The notes under the pieces were generated by a model. It made no database searches, was not told the DNA's origin, and saw nothing but the letters and a program-made list of their open reading frames with translations. From Tethya wilhelma (Eukaryota; Porifera; Demospongiae; Tethyida; Tethyidae): a stretch of 64,000 bases of DNA. The position numbers were made by a program, and so were the translations under genes. The DNA lies in NCBI GenBank assembly GCA_964030475.1, contig CAXIPT010000003.1, forward strand, positions 12,768,729-12,832,728. The letters run 5' to 3'. This document shows, piece by piece, positions 33,843 to 45,540 of the stretch; positions within the stretch are counted from its first letter, which is position 1; each line of letters starts with the position of its first letter.

Positions 33843-35431
33843 TTACCAGGACAACCAGGGAGGGAGTATATTCGGTGGTGATGTGATTGGGTAAGGCCTG
33901 TTTTGCAGGCTCATTGGAAGAGGCCTCACTATATTGATTGGAAAGTCTGAACGGAAAATACCCGGTGGTGGAATGCTTTGGAGGACTGTTCCTGTTCCTC
34001 TAGGCGAAGCACGTGGTACTGCACTTGCTTGTGACATTGTCTCAAGCAAGTTGTCCAATGGCATATTATCGTAAAGATTTGCAAATTATGTAAGGGAAAG
34101 ATGAATAATAATCATAATAATGATTCCAGTGCAGAAAAGTAAGCTATTGGTCCTTGTGGGTAGTCTTACCTTGGGTACTCCCGACACCAGTGGCTACACT
34201 AGCCACAGTAGTGATGTCAAGATTTTCCAGTACTGCATGCATTTGGACAAAGTAATGTGAGTGCAAAATATTTTATCTGCATTTATACATTTATAGAAGA
34301 TGGTACATACAAAACTGTTTTAGATTTCTTGCAAAATGCATGAAATCATAAAAAATTGCACAATCTTGTAAAATTGTGATTAAAGGCCACCACCATACAC
34401 AAGGCAATGTTAGGGTGTCCAAGGTCAAATTTCAAGAATGCAATCACTCATTGTTTTCCTTTGCAAGGCATTTCACTAAAAACAAATTCGCAAATGATGG
34501 TCACATGACCAAAATGCCATACTAGGTCCACTACAATAGCAAATTTGGTGAGGCCTGGCTGTAAGCAATGATCTAGAACTATGTTATCTTTTTATGAGTG
34601 TTTGCAAGATTCTTACTGCTTGTGACAAATGCGGCAATAGTACACGGTGTACATACATGCGTACACACACGTAATATATTCTGGTCACGTGACCAAATTT
34701 TTGTTTTATTGAAATGCCTCGCGAAGGAAACCAATGCATGATTACATCAAACCATATATATTTTTCAGTTGACCTATAGTAGGTCTACAGAAATAACTAG
34801 CAATGACTTCAATTTGCTGTTCTTGAAATTTGACGTTGGACACCCTAGCAACATTGAGGCAACTTGGTTGCTAGCAACACGTTGCAACTGGTTGCCTAAA
34901 GCTGACAGCTTCAGGCAACCAGATTGCTAGCAGTTTCATATCATACACTAGGCGCCAGCAACGTGGTTGCTAGCAACCAAGTTGCCTCAACGTTGCCTTG
35001 TGTATAGTGGCCTTTATAAGTGGCCATTTCTCTTGCAATTTTGCAAAATTCTTGCAAGCCATGAAATTATGGTAGTACAGTAATTATTTGTATGCAAGGC
35101 TTGCAATAATTTGCAAGAAATCTTGCAAAATTACAGAAAAGGCCACTTAGTTGCAATTTTGCTAGATTGTGCATTTTTATACGATTTCATTTTGTAAGAA
35201 ATCTGGAGCTAGATTTTTGCATGCATATGAAATTTCATCAAGTACATACACAGAAAAAAAGAAAGCATATAATATAGACAAACATTATACTATTTACTTT
35301 GCAGTTCATCTACTACCGAGTCTGCAGTAGGGCTGTTTGGTGCCTGTAGTATCAAGCTGGATGATCCTTGTATATCTTCGAATACACCTTTGCCAAATTC
35401 ATTGCTACCAACAGATATGGAAGCACAGACA
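33843..35431 (-). CDS. Three-exon 3' end of a small unrecognised gene
   Basis: Minus-strand exons 35431-35298, 34232-34170 and 34018-33843 join in consistent frame: ...SISVGSNEFGKGVFEDIQGS...SVVDELQ | ILENLDITTVASVATGVGST | a Pro-rich tail (SIPPPGIFRSDFPINIVRPL ... ILPPWLSW) and TAA. Donors are gtaaat and gtaaga; acceptors end tag, gcag and gcag. The 35297-34233 intron is filled by nested palindromic elements. The start is unknown. The Pro/Ser-rich C-terminus gives no family. The third acceptor is the least certain. It stops 27 bp from the assembly gap. Confidence 0.45.
34322..35200. mobile_element. Nested palindromic element with outer and inner inverted repeats
   Basis: Outer arms (agatttcttgcaaaatg...tgcacaatct) at 34322-34380 mirror 35140-35205. 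Inside, 34382-35016 has 27-bp ends (AAAGGCCACCACCATACACA and mirror) with a second inverted pair gggtgtccaaggtcaaattt. A third palindrome sits at 34849-34998 (gttgctagcaac). Local copies of ggtcac(a/g)tgacc lie in both arms. Likely two or three foldback insertions in one site. Confidence 0.7.
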
Positions 35432-35714
35432 CTATTCAGTTGAGAACTTAGGCTTGTTTTCTTTTTTCCACAGTTTAGCTATCTAATCTAGTACACTGAA
35501 CCTTACTTCACTTTGTCACTAGATGTGAGTTTGTAAAGTGAGTCTAGACTGAAGTCCAACAATAGGCTTCAATGCATATTAGTGAACCCTTGCTAACCAC
35601 TATTAAGCTGCATGCCATGGTGTGCATTATATAGGGGAGGAACAGGGTAGAATATAATGCACATCCAATTTAAGCATGCTAATTGAATGCTATGAATTCA
35701 AAACAATCTCTTTC

Positions 35715-36085
35715 AGTGGCGGATCCAGGATTATAGAAAGGGGTTACCTTAGTACAATGCGTGCAATGCGCGTGCAAAATTTTGCCCTAGCCACGCCCAC
35801 TTCTGGTAAAACCACACTTATTTTACTTATAGGTCTACCCATGATTGCATGAACTTTGTACTTTACTATGCAAGCGGTGTTTCTAGCCCGTGCGTAGCTA
35901 TTTTGGGAAATATCTACACTTTCTGGGCTTATTTTGCTGGCAGCCAATGTTTTTCAAGTAAGTATTATACTTGTGAGAGGCCAGCAGTTGGTTTTATCTT
36001 GATTTTTGAGACTGAAATAAATTTTAGCCTTGTCTGAAAGGGGATATCCATGGATACATTGGATATCCCCCTAAATCCGCTACTG
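35715..36085. mobile_element. 371-bp MITE, ends CAGTGGCGGATCCAGG, 5-bp target duplication
   Basis: Starts CAGTGGCGGATCC, ends GGATATCCCCCTAAATCCGCTACTG-like (the mirror with substitutions). It is flanked by tcttt on both sides (35710-35714, 36086-36090). The minus strand carries a 67-codon frame (MAASKISPESVDISQNSYAR...) shared with the truncated copy at 16511-16811. Confidence 0.75.
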
Positions 36086-37193
36086 TCTTTATACTGTTGA
36101 GCACTGCATATCTGGCACCTCTTTGTGTTTAAACATGTTTGCAAAGACTGGTGACCGAGCAGTAAGGGATAAACTCCTGACCTCCAAATGTAGACACCGG
36201 AAGAGCTGCTTTGCCAATTTTTTTGACTAATGCAGGCTCTATATCACTTACCTCAATGATTATGTTCGTATTCATGGTACAAATGCATGTAGTTTTAGAT
36301 ATCCTGCGACTGTCATTGATCTGAGTCTGCACTGTATATAATACAAAAATAGAACTTCGTTCTCTATGTTTTCACTAATTTTTTCGTGTTCACATGCTCG
36401 CAAACACTGGTGATAGTAGTTTGAGTTTAGCTCTTACAATGTGGTTTCTCAGAGATTAGTTTGAGGTTTGGATCATTAATTTTGTGATAGGTTTCAGTTT
36501 TTTCTAATTATCATTTTCGTTCTTTTGGTGCCATCATTGCAGTTTGTGACTGGTATAGTTTCTTTGTTTTGTAGTAAGTGTCAGTTGTCTATATTACGGT
36601 CGTTTGTTCTGTCAGTGGTATAGTATGTACCCACAATATTGATGAAGGAAACTGTCCGGCTTAAATAAATGTAAGTCAGAGGACCTGTGAGTTCATACTC
36701 CACTATGTCAGTATCATGGGTGAGGATTGGCTTCAATGCATTTTAGTGAATCCTTGCTAACCACCATTTAGCTGCATGCTGCATTATATAGGGGAGGAAT
36801 GGGGTGGAATATAATGCAGATGCAATTTATGCATGCTGATTGAAATGCTATGAATTTCAGAACAATCTCATTAAACTGTTTAGCATCACATATCTGGCAT
36901 CTCTTTGTATTCTTGCAAACACTGGTGAGCAAGTAGTAAGGGATGAACTTCTGAACGCCAAATGTAGATACCGGAATAGCTGCTTTGCCAATATCTTGAT
37001 TAACTGCAGGCTCTATATCACTTCCTTCAATAACTATATTCTACGTATGCATGTACTTTCAGATATGCTGCAACTGTCTGCACTGTATATCTTACAAAAA
37101 TAGAACTTTGTTCTCTCTATCTTTTTGTGTTCCGCAAACATTGTTTGAGCTTACCTCTTACAATGTGTGATTGCCTAGAATTATCACCTCTTT
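36086..37193 (-). repeat. Segment X, right copy (inverted)
   Basis: Reverse complement of 15387-16505, including both internal ~310-bp direct repeats. Contains the peptide frame IGKAALPVSTFGGQEFIPYC on minus (36129-36332). Confidence 0.75.
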
Positions 37194-38121
37194 TTCCCAG
37201 TACGGTAGTACTGCGTACATTAGAATGGCACGGATGGCATGTATGGCCCAATAGCGCAATACAAATATTCACGTGAATAACTCTGCAAAAACTGAGTGCT
37301 TGGCACTAAAAGGCTTCTTAAGCTACTATTTAGCTTTTTCTCTTTCTAATGAGCCCAAAAACATGGCCTAAACCATCGCTAAAGTACCAAACTAAAGTAT
37401 GCCAAACCTCCAATTTTCTCCTTCTGATTCTTCTTCTCTTGGCTCAACTTTTCTCACATATTGCTCACTTTCAGAAGCTGACTCTTGAACGAATAGACTT
37501 GGTATCTTCGTCTTCACGTGCTTTTTGCATCGGTTATTCGCCACTCTAGCGGAGTCTCTAGATACAAGACGAAAAGCGCCTTCTCCATATGGCAGCCATT
37601 CATTTCTATATTCATTAATAATTCATTAGCTACTTAGGAAATCAAGTTGACGCCCTTTTCCAGTAAGACAAGTGTGCGTTATTTGGAATCCAAATATTTG
37701 CTGCTCTGATTCGCTGCCTGCCTGTTTTACCTGAAGATTTCTGGTTGTGCTGATGTCTCTGTAACCAGTTACTGGTACCTTGCAGTCTTAAATATTTAGG
37801 GGGTGAATAGACTACTTTGTTACATAGTTGTCATTATAAGAATATGAGCAAAGCAAGTAAATTTTGTCACAATAAGATACAGCTCTAGCCTCCTGAGATG
37901 CTTCACTTGCAAAGATTATAGCATAAGCTATAATATCCATGCTGATAGTGTACAAGTAACTACCATATACACACAAACTCAACTGTGATGTAGACTTATG
38001 AAAAAATGAGAACAAACTAGTGAAAAAAAAACATTGGAAATGTAATGAGACATAGGAATGGCCAAATCGTAAAAAAGAAAGCAAACAAGATGGAATGGCT
38101 GTTTGAGTGTGTAAAGAATTA
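37194..38121 (+). repeat. R copy 4
   Basis: Runs from the hairpin to the middle of palindrome P, where another R copy begins. It is the mirror partner of R copy 1, extending the X inverted duplication. Confidence 0.8.
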
Positions 38122-38617
38122 TTCCCAGTACGGTAGTACTGGGTACATAGGAATGGCACGGATGGCCCATTAGCGCAATACAAATATTCACGTAAAATAA
38201 CTCCGCAAAAAATGAGCGCTTGACACTAAAAGGCTTCTCAAGCTACTATTTAGCTCTTTCTCTCTCTAATAAGCCCAAAAACATGGCCTAAAACCATCGC
38301 TGAAGTACCAAACTAAAATATGCCAAACCTCCAAATTTCTCCATCTTCTTCTTATTCTTCTTATATCTTCTCACGCCATATCTCAAAGACCATTCACTTT
38401 TAGAAGCTGATTCTTGAACGAACAAACTTGGTTTCTTTGTCTTCAATCGCTTTTGCCATCGGTTTTTTGTGTCTCTCATTGAGTCGCTAGATACAAGGCG
38501 AAAAGCGCCTTCTCCATATGGCGGCCATTAATTTCTAAATCATGCATTATTCATTAGTTAGCTAGCCTAACGACCCTTTCCATATTCAAGTGTGCGTTAT
38601 TTGGAATCTATTGCAGC
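38122..38617 (+). repeat. R copy 5, truncated, inserted in copy 4
   Basis: Starts TTCCCAGTAC within the P sequence gtgtaaagaatta|ttcc of copy 4 and breaks off after gtgtgcgttatttggaatc. Confidence 0.75.
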
Positions 38618-38868
38618 ATGCAGTGCCCCAAGTTCTGTCCTATCCTGTCATTCTCTCAGAGTCTGTGTTTAGTTCTTCAGTAGAGAAGTTATCTTTAGCT
38701 AACAAGACACAAATATAATGGACATAAATCACGTTCAGCCCGGGGGTTCAGAGTTTCAGCTGTCTGAAAGGCATGACTGTACAGAAGGGCTGATTAGCAA
38801 GTTCTCAGTCTGCTCAGGTTAAAGACTGAATTCCACTGATATTGTAAACAATCAAAAAAAATAGAACA

Positions 38869-39132
38869 AACAAGTACAAAAAACATTAGAAATATAATGC
38901 AAACATAGGAATGGCCAAATCGTAAAAAAGTGAGCAAACAAGACGGAATAGTTGTCAGATTGAGCGAGTTCATTCCTGTGTCTACAATGTCATTGAGCTA
39001 GGGATATGAACATAAGGTGACACAATGAAATGAACTCACTCAATCTGACAACTATTCCGTCTTGTTTGCTCACTTTTTTACGATTTGGCCATTCCTATGT
39101 TTGCATTACATTTCTAATGTTTTTTGTACTTG
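38869..39132. repeat. Foldback repeat P, diverged copy
   Basis: Arms of about 105 bp (acaagtacaaaaaacatt...) that still pair nearly perfectly with each other while differing from other P copies, for example gtgagcaaacaagacggaat. This suggests arm-to-arm homogenisation. Confidence 0.8.
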
Positions 39133-39260
39133 TAGTAAACACTATTGTCATAATTTTATAATTTAGTGTTCTTATTCATTCAAATCTTTTAGTTTTTAAC
39201 ACTGTTGTCATAATAATTTTCATTTCAAAAGCAAATAATATTATACATGTTAGGTTCTTT

Positions 39261-39662
39261 TCATAAGACATTTATATGAGAGATGTCCAATAACACCTGC
39301 CTCAGTTTTCTGCTATTTCTAGCTTCCCCAGTAAATTTAAGCCTGCAAGGTATCTCCAATCCTCCTGGTTCTCTACTGTGCTTCCTCCTTCCAGTAACTA
39401 CACCACTAATCTTTCCATCATGTCTTACGAAGTAGTGACAAATCCTTGAGATTTCTTTTGGTAGATGTCCAACAATCACGCCAGGATCTGCGTGGCTATA
39501 GACAGCCATTGCATGTCTGTCGTGTATGTTTCCAGTTTCAAATAAAGCAGTGAAGCAATTACCAACAACAGGGTCCCAAGTGACCTAGTATACATGGTAG
39601 CCATGCACAGCTGTTTCTGCTCTAATGGAAGACGTTCGGCTCCTACCTGCACTCGAAGTCAT
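39261..39662 (-). pseudogene. HIRAN-like domain protein, interrupted by a stop
   Basis: From ATG at 39662: MTSSAGRSRTSSIRAETAVH, then a stop TAG at 39587-39585, then in the same frame WDPVVGNCFTALFETGN, HDRHAMAVYSHADPGVIVGH, LPKEISRICHYFVRHDG, VVTGRRKHSREPGGLEIPCR. The NIHDR(H/Y)A-AV, VGH-P-E-SRI and VTG-R...GLE-PC spacing fits the HIRAN-type fold seen in many invertebrate transposon-linked proteins. The stop could sit in an unrecognised intron, but no acceptor is obvious. Confidence 0.5.
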
Positions 39663-39715
39663 TCTTTGAGAAGTTCTGCGTTGCAAGTGTGAATGTAGGC
39701 GTGGTCAAAACCGGT

Positions 39716-39918
39716 ATTTATATGAGAGATGTCCAATAACACCTGCCTCAGTTTTCTGATATTTCTAGCTTCCCCAGTAAATTTAAGCCTGCAAGGTATC
39801 TCCAATCCTCCTGGTTCTCTACTGTGCTTCCTCCTTCCAGTAACCACCACTAATCTTTCCATCATGTCTTACCAAGTAGTGACAAATCCTTGAGATTTCT
39901 TTTGGTAGATGTCCAACA
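39716..39918 (-). pseudogene. Partial tandem duplicate of the HIRAN-like domain
   Basis: Repeats 39267-39480 almost exactly, with a 2-bp deletion (taccac versus taacc region, 39842) that shifts frame. The duplicate runs into the assembly gap at 39919. The tandem period is about 450 bp. Confidence 0.55.
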
Positions 39919-39919
39919 N

Positions 39920-41312
39920 GCCGTCTACCATTGAAAGGTGTTGGTTTGGAGAGTATGTTTGAATTGGCTGGTACCATGGTAGCTCACTCAGTAGTGCATG
40001 GTGGTCCGTCCCTGGCTTGTTTGAACAAGACACTCTACCATTACATTATTTCTGATAACCTGGATGAATCTATTTCAACACATCCACCTGAAGTGAGCGA
40101 CATTCCACTTAATGCTGGAACCGGAAGTCTAGTGGAGTTTATCAAACAGGTATAATAGAGTTTGTATTGTTATAATCATATTATTATGGTGCATAACAAT
40201 AACTATTAAATTTTAGTGTTGCTTTTTTTTAAACATACAGCTTGATAATGCTCAAACAAATGAAGAAGTGGATGAGGTGTTAGACAACTCAGAGTATATG
40301 ACAATTGTGAATTCATCCACTTGGAGTGTGGTTAAAGTCATTGATAATGTCTCGAGGCATGAGCTAATCCACACTCTGATAATTAAAGAAATTCTTCAAA
40401 AGAGAGAGGTTAACATCAGAGCATTCCGTAAAGGGCTTTTTGCCCTTGGCTTTCTCAACCTGTGTCAAGACTACCCTAAACTTACGGAGTCTTTGTTCAT
40501 GTCTAACAGTAATGCAATTACATCAGACAAGTTTCTTGAGATGCTACAATGTACTGTGGGTCGTGAGCCGGAGGCTGCATCCTTTGGTTACTTTCGTCAA
40601 TATATCAAATTGAAGGAAACTGAATCAGGTATATGACATGCACTGTACTGCAGCCTATAAAAGTTATTGTAGCATATCAGAACTGGACAAAGAGTTCAAA
40701 CTTTCAAGTGTTCAAAAGTGCCAAAGGTCATTGTGTACAGTATCCAAAGTGCAAAGGTCAATGTGTAAACTCAGGTTCAATATTCAAATGTGCAAAGTTC
40801 AGCAGTCTAGTTTGTGAATACATCAAAAGTGCAAGGGTTACTGGACAGGTGCCTTGGTTGACAATGTATGTGATGCCATGGATGTATATCCAATATACTG
40901 TACTATTCTTAGACTAATGATGCAAGTGTATGGCCTTTGCACTTTCAACACTGAACCATTAATTCTAGTTTAGAATCTACTTTTCAACACCCATGCAAGC
41001 TGAAATTTAAGTTTGCACCAGTGACACATTCATGTGCAGACTTTTATAGTTGACCTTACATGCATTAATGTAGATGCTGGTGATCCTTTCTTGCCTAAAC
41101 TGCTGAAGTTCATCACTGGGCAGAGTCGAATTCCACCCCGAAGTCATGGGATGAAGATTAAAGTTGAAGTTCATCGAGAAAAGGACACTTTTCCTGTAGC
41201 TGACTGCTGTTTTGCTATTATTCGGATCCCCTTATGTGAAACATTTGAAAAGTTCAAAGCTTACATGGATGAGGGGATCCATGGAGCAGGAGATATGTTC
41301 CTGCGAGAATAG
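39920..41312 (+). CDS. HECT-type E3 ubiquitin ligase-like, C-terminal part
   Basis: Exons 39920-40149, 40241-40628 and 41074-41312 join cleanly (phases 0 and 1; acceptors atacag and atgtag). Exon 1 has FELAGTMVAHSVVHGGPSLA, the HSVLHGGP-type motif of the HECT N-lobe. Exon 3 is a C-lobe: LPKLLKFITGQSRIPPRSHG ... FPVADCCFAIIRIPLCETFE. A Cys in VADCCF sits at the catalytic position of the family (usually P-A-x-T-C-F). The gene's 5' part is beyond the assembly gap. It resembles the G2E3-like HECT proteins expanded in sponges and fish, often carried by mobile elements. Role by family: ubiquitin transfer through the cysteine. The frame is intact as far as seen. Confidence 0.8.
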
Positions 41313-42089
41313 TGCATTACGTATATACTGCACTATTCATTGACTGAATTGTGATCATTGCCAAATGCTCAATTGTATAGATTGCACACAAGCTCGTGAT
41401 CATTATTGTTATACTACTCATGCACGGATTGATTATGCATGCACTGTCCTGATCATGTCCATTTGATTAACGTTATATATATATATGACAGTCAGAATCA
41501 CTATAAGATGATACTTAGCCGTTTTATATGGGCATCTTGGCCTCTGCATTATGATTATATTATTAAACGTTGCCATCATTGAAATGCCATGCAGGTAACC
41601 TTTTTCCGCATATTAAGTATTATGCATGACCCAGGTTGTGTAGTAAACACTTTCAATTACCTGGTCATGCTTTTCTATGATAGTACCTGCATGACTACTA
41701 ATCTCACATCACTCTCAGTAGTCAGCAAAACCAGGTCTATTATCCTTGACTGCATACACCCGACCGATACTATATAGAGCATCATGAAACTGGCAACTGG
41801 CATGGATGCCATTCAAAGCTGACAGTATTCATGCAGTGGTGGTCTCCCATCAAGATCATCAGCATAATGGCATCAGAAACTTTAATTGGTCCCAGAAAAA
41901 TCAAGTGATGTTGAGGGTGAGTATTTGATTCATGGCAAGGATCTAGCTTGGGAACTATCATGGTTTCCTAGCTTATTGTCCTGTTACACAGTATTGATTA
42001 TAGTATTAGTAGAAGAGTTGTTTCAAGGCTTGGCAGTGCAGGCCCTGAGACATGACGAATGAGATGGCAAACTCGAACCATCGATCACT
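41313..42089. other. Spacer with no supported gene
   Basis: AT-rich, with a tatata run near 41475. Ends where a truncated array begins. Confidence 0.45.
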
Positions 42090-42490
42090 AGCCTTGTACC
42101 TCTCCTTTTGTTTGCATACTTTATTGTTGTCACTACTCTCATTAGGAACACCCAGTCTTGCTCTAACTGACGTTTCGTTGACTAAGCTGGATACACACAC
42201 CCATATTGTGGATTTTTTGGACTCTCAAAGTAAGCAAGTTCTGTCAAACTAAGCTAACCACCTCTCCATTTATTTACATACTTTATTTCTGTCATTGCTC
42301 TCATTACACACATCATGTCTTAACTCCATCGTATGTGATATTCACTAAGGATACATCACCCCTACTGTTGAACCCTCAAAGTAAGCAAGTTGTATTAAAC
42401 ATGGCTAACCATCTCTCCTTTTGTTTGCATACTTTAATGCTGTCACCTCTCTCATTAGGCACACCATGTTCTGTTGATGTCACATTGGCT
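42090..42490 (+). repeat. Truncated left array, internal copy 1
   Basis: Three units matching the last 400 bp of the array at 24842-26870, ending ttggcttagggta. The outer part is missing. Confidence 0.8.
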
Positions 42491-42819
42491 TAGGGTACTT
42501 GTTTTGAACTCTAATTTTCACTCTGGTAACAATTTCTGTGCCACTCTCTAGTAGTATGATATCAAAATTTGTATGTGTTGAGACTTCACATTGTAACTCT
42601 CTTACTATTGTTATTGTTAGTGTATGCTAGATTATAAAAGTTGACCTTTCACTCCATTCATTTTTGTTATGATTTTATTCAATTCTTATTGTGCCGAGTG
42701 CATATCTGTATAATCCTTAGGCTTAGGAGGTATAATATTGTATATATACACATGTGCATTGTCTTTTATTTATCTTGTAGAGTCATGAAACAGTTATAAT
42801 TATATTAAACTCTGGCAAT

Positions 42820-42871
<52 letters not shown>

Positions 42872-45540
42872 AAGCACATGTGTAATACATGTAGTCATGC
42901 AGGGTGCGTACATATCACCTAACACAATACATTTTATGTATATACACCCAGTTCCCCCCTTTTGCATGTGTGCAATTAATACTGCATCAACTTGACACAC
43001 CCAGTTTTCCATCTAACAGTTCATACATGTATATACCAATTTCTTTTGTGCATTGAAGTTAATTTATTCATACAATATCATGTACTTGCAGTTCCCCATT
43101 TAATTCATGGCCATACACCCAGTTATCTTGATTTCCCACTGATCTAACTTGGTTTATATGTGCACCCATGCAGTTTAATCATGCATGTACTGATGGCAGT
43201 TCACCATCATACTTCATATTAACATCCAAGGCATGCATATTTGCAACCATCTGTAGTTCTCTATTAATGCATAAATTATGCATGCATGACATTGTATTAA
43301 GTTAGATCAATATGGAGAATCGAACTATATATAGTTGAGTGGAGAACTGAATATGGGTGCATGTATGCATGCATGGAGTTAGAATCTTGCTCCATCAAAC
43401 TTCTTGCACCTAGTTCACTATCATAATTATACACCCTGCACCCTGCAGTTACTCCTTGATCTCATGTACTCCTTAAGCTTGCATGCAGTTCCCCATATTG
43501 ATATAACTTAATACATACTCTCATGCAATTCCTCATTGACCTGTTCCCCAATGATCTAACATTGTGCATGTACTGGTTGTACCCAGGAATTTGAAGTTTA
43601 ATCCCCATTGATCAACTTCACACATGGTATATATACATGCACCTATGCAGTTCATGCAAACCGACCCCTCTATAACTTCATGCATGCATCCATGCATGGA
43701 GGCAGTTCTCCATCAAACTTAATTATTGATCCATGCATATGCATGCATCCTAGATACTTCCCTGCAGTTCAACCTGGCCCCTAACTTCATGCGTGCATGC
43801 ATGGATACAGTTCTCCATCAAACTTGATCCATGCATCCTATACTTCCCTTCATACATGCAGTCAGTTTCCATATATTATAACAAGTATAAAAAACATTGG
43901 AAATGTAATGAGACACAGGAATGGCTAAATCATAAAAAGAACGCAAACAAGATGGAATGGCTGTTATAGTGTGTGCAGAATTCTTCCTGTATGGGCTGCA
44001 TTTAACAATCTCCTTATTGAGTCTCTCATTTTGCCCACAGGAAGAATTCCTTACACTCTAACAGCCATTCCATCTTGTTTGCGTTCTTTTTATGATTTAG
44101 CCATTCCTGTGTCTCATTACATTTCCAATGTTTTTTATACTTGTTTGTTCCCATTTTTCCACAATTCTACAAATTACATTCGAGTTGGTGTGTGTAGCTA
44201 GCTACTGAGCTAGTAGTCTGGCAAACCAGACTCACTGAGCCAGCGGTGGGCTGCTGAGCTGGTAAGTTGTGTAGCGCCGGGTGCTTCAGTGATACTGAAG
44301 TGAAACACACATCTCAGTCATTTGGAGGCAGGAGCTGTATCATAAGATTTACTTGCCTTTCTATGTTATGATAACCAAAGTCCTGATTCATCTCTTAAGA
44401 AGAGCAACCAGGTATCACAAAATAGTTCCAGGCAACTTCAGTGCATCATTATCTATGAGTGCATTTAATTCCAAATAATGCACACTTTTTTGTGTGTGGA
44501 AAGGGTCGTCAATTTGAATTTTCTAGACGCTAATGAATTACGCATGAGTGTAGAAATTAATGGCGGCCATATGGAGGAGGCGCTTTTCGCCTTGTATCTA
44601 GCTACTCAATGAGAGGCGCTAAAAACCGATGGCAAAAGCGACTGTACCGGAAGAAACCAAGCTCGTTCGTTCAAGAATCAGCTTCTAAAAGTGAATAGTC
44701 ACTGAGAAAACTTGAGCCAAGATAGAAAAAGAAGAAGAAGAAGAAGAAGAAGAATAAGAAGAAGATGGAGAATATTGGAGGTTTGGCATGTTTGTGTTTG
44801 TTACTTTAGCAATGGTTTTAGGCTATGTTTTTGGGCTCATTAGAAATTGAAAGAGCTAAATAGTAGCTTTAGAAGCCTTTTAGTGCTAAGCGCTCAGTTT
44901 TTGCAGAGTTATTCGCGTGAATATTTGTATTGCGCTAATGGGCCATCCGTGCCATTCCTGTGTACCCAGTACTACTGTACTGGGAATCATAACTGCATGT
45001 TAGCCAATTTCTAATCTTCTTCTTCTATTCATTGCCATACAGTCACTCACTAGTTCTTCTTTTTTAATATTTTAGTGCTAACATTCAAGTCTTGTGTTTT
45101 TTGGCTTGAGTCAGTCATCAAGAGTTCAATGCTAACAGTGATTGCATGGAACAATGTATAGTATACCTAAGACATGCATAAAGAAAAAAACAACAAAAAA
45201 CAGTTTACTGTTACCTTAACACCAAAAGGAAGCATTTTCTTTGAGAGGACACTCAAATAATCTGTCAATATCCTATATCTGTGAAGCAATTAAGCGTAAA
45301 AGCTTTTGAAAATGATACCACATGCAGTGACACAGCTACAACAAATTCCTATACTCAATTATTGTTTGCAGTCACTCAAACTCACACGAATACTGAATGC
45401 ACATAAAACATACATAATAATCATACAGTTTGATTTTATACTAATGAAAATAGAGTGACTGTGTGTGTGGGGGGGGGAAGGGGGGAAACCAGAAACAAAA
45501 TGAGTGAGTGTTAACTATGTTCAACAAAACTTGATTACTT
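42490..45540 (+). repeat. Centre region, copy 1
   Basis: Non-coding. Opens cttgttttgaactctaattt, with a (TG)n run at 42822-42871 and a tract of loosely repeated cagttcyccatcaaactt and tgcatgca motifs (43080-43870). It carries R copy 6 and a G-run at 45467-45486. Matches 50530-52560 apart from the R insertion. Confidence 0.75.
43881..44986 (-). repeat. R copy 6, full length
   Basis: Complete: palindrome P at 43881-44143, body with (GAA)n at 44728-44764, hairpin ending at 44986. Absent from the duplicate centre, though the flanks there differ by a deletion. Confidence 0.8.

Noticed and set aside
33570..33881. Collagen-like PGVRGSSGLPGQPG peptide
   Set aside because: It spans the 'n' at 33816 and lies in the wrong frame relative to the minus-strand gene; only four triplets.
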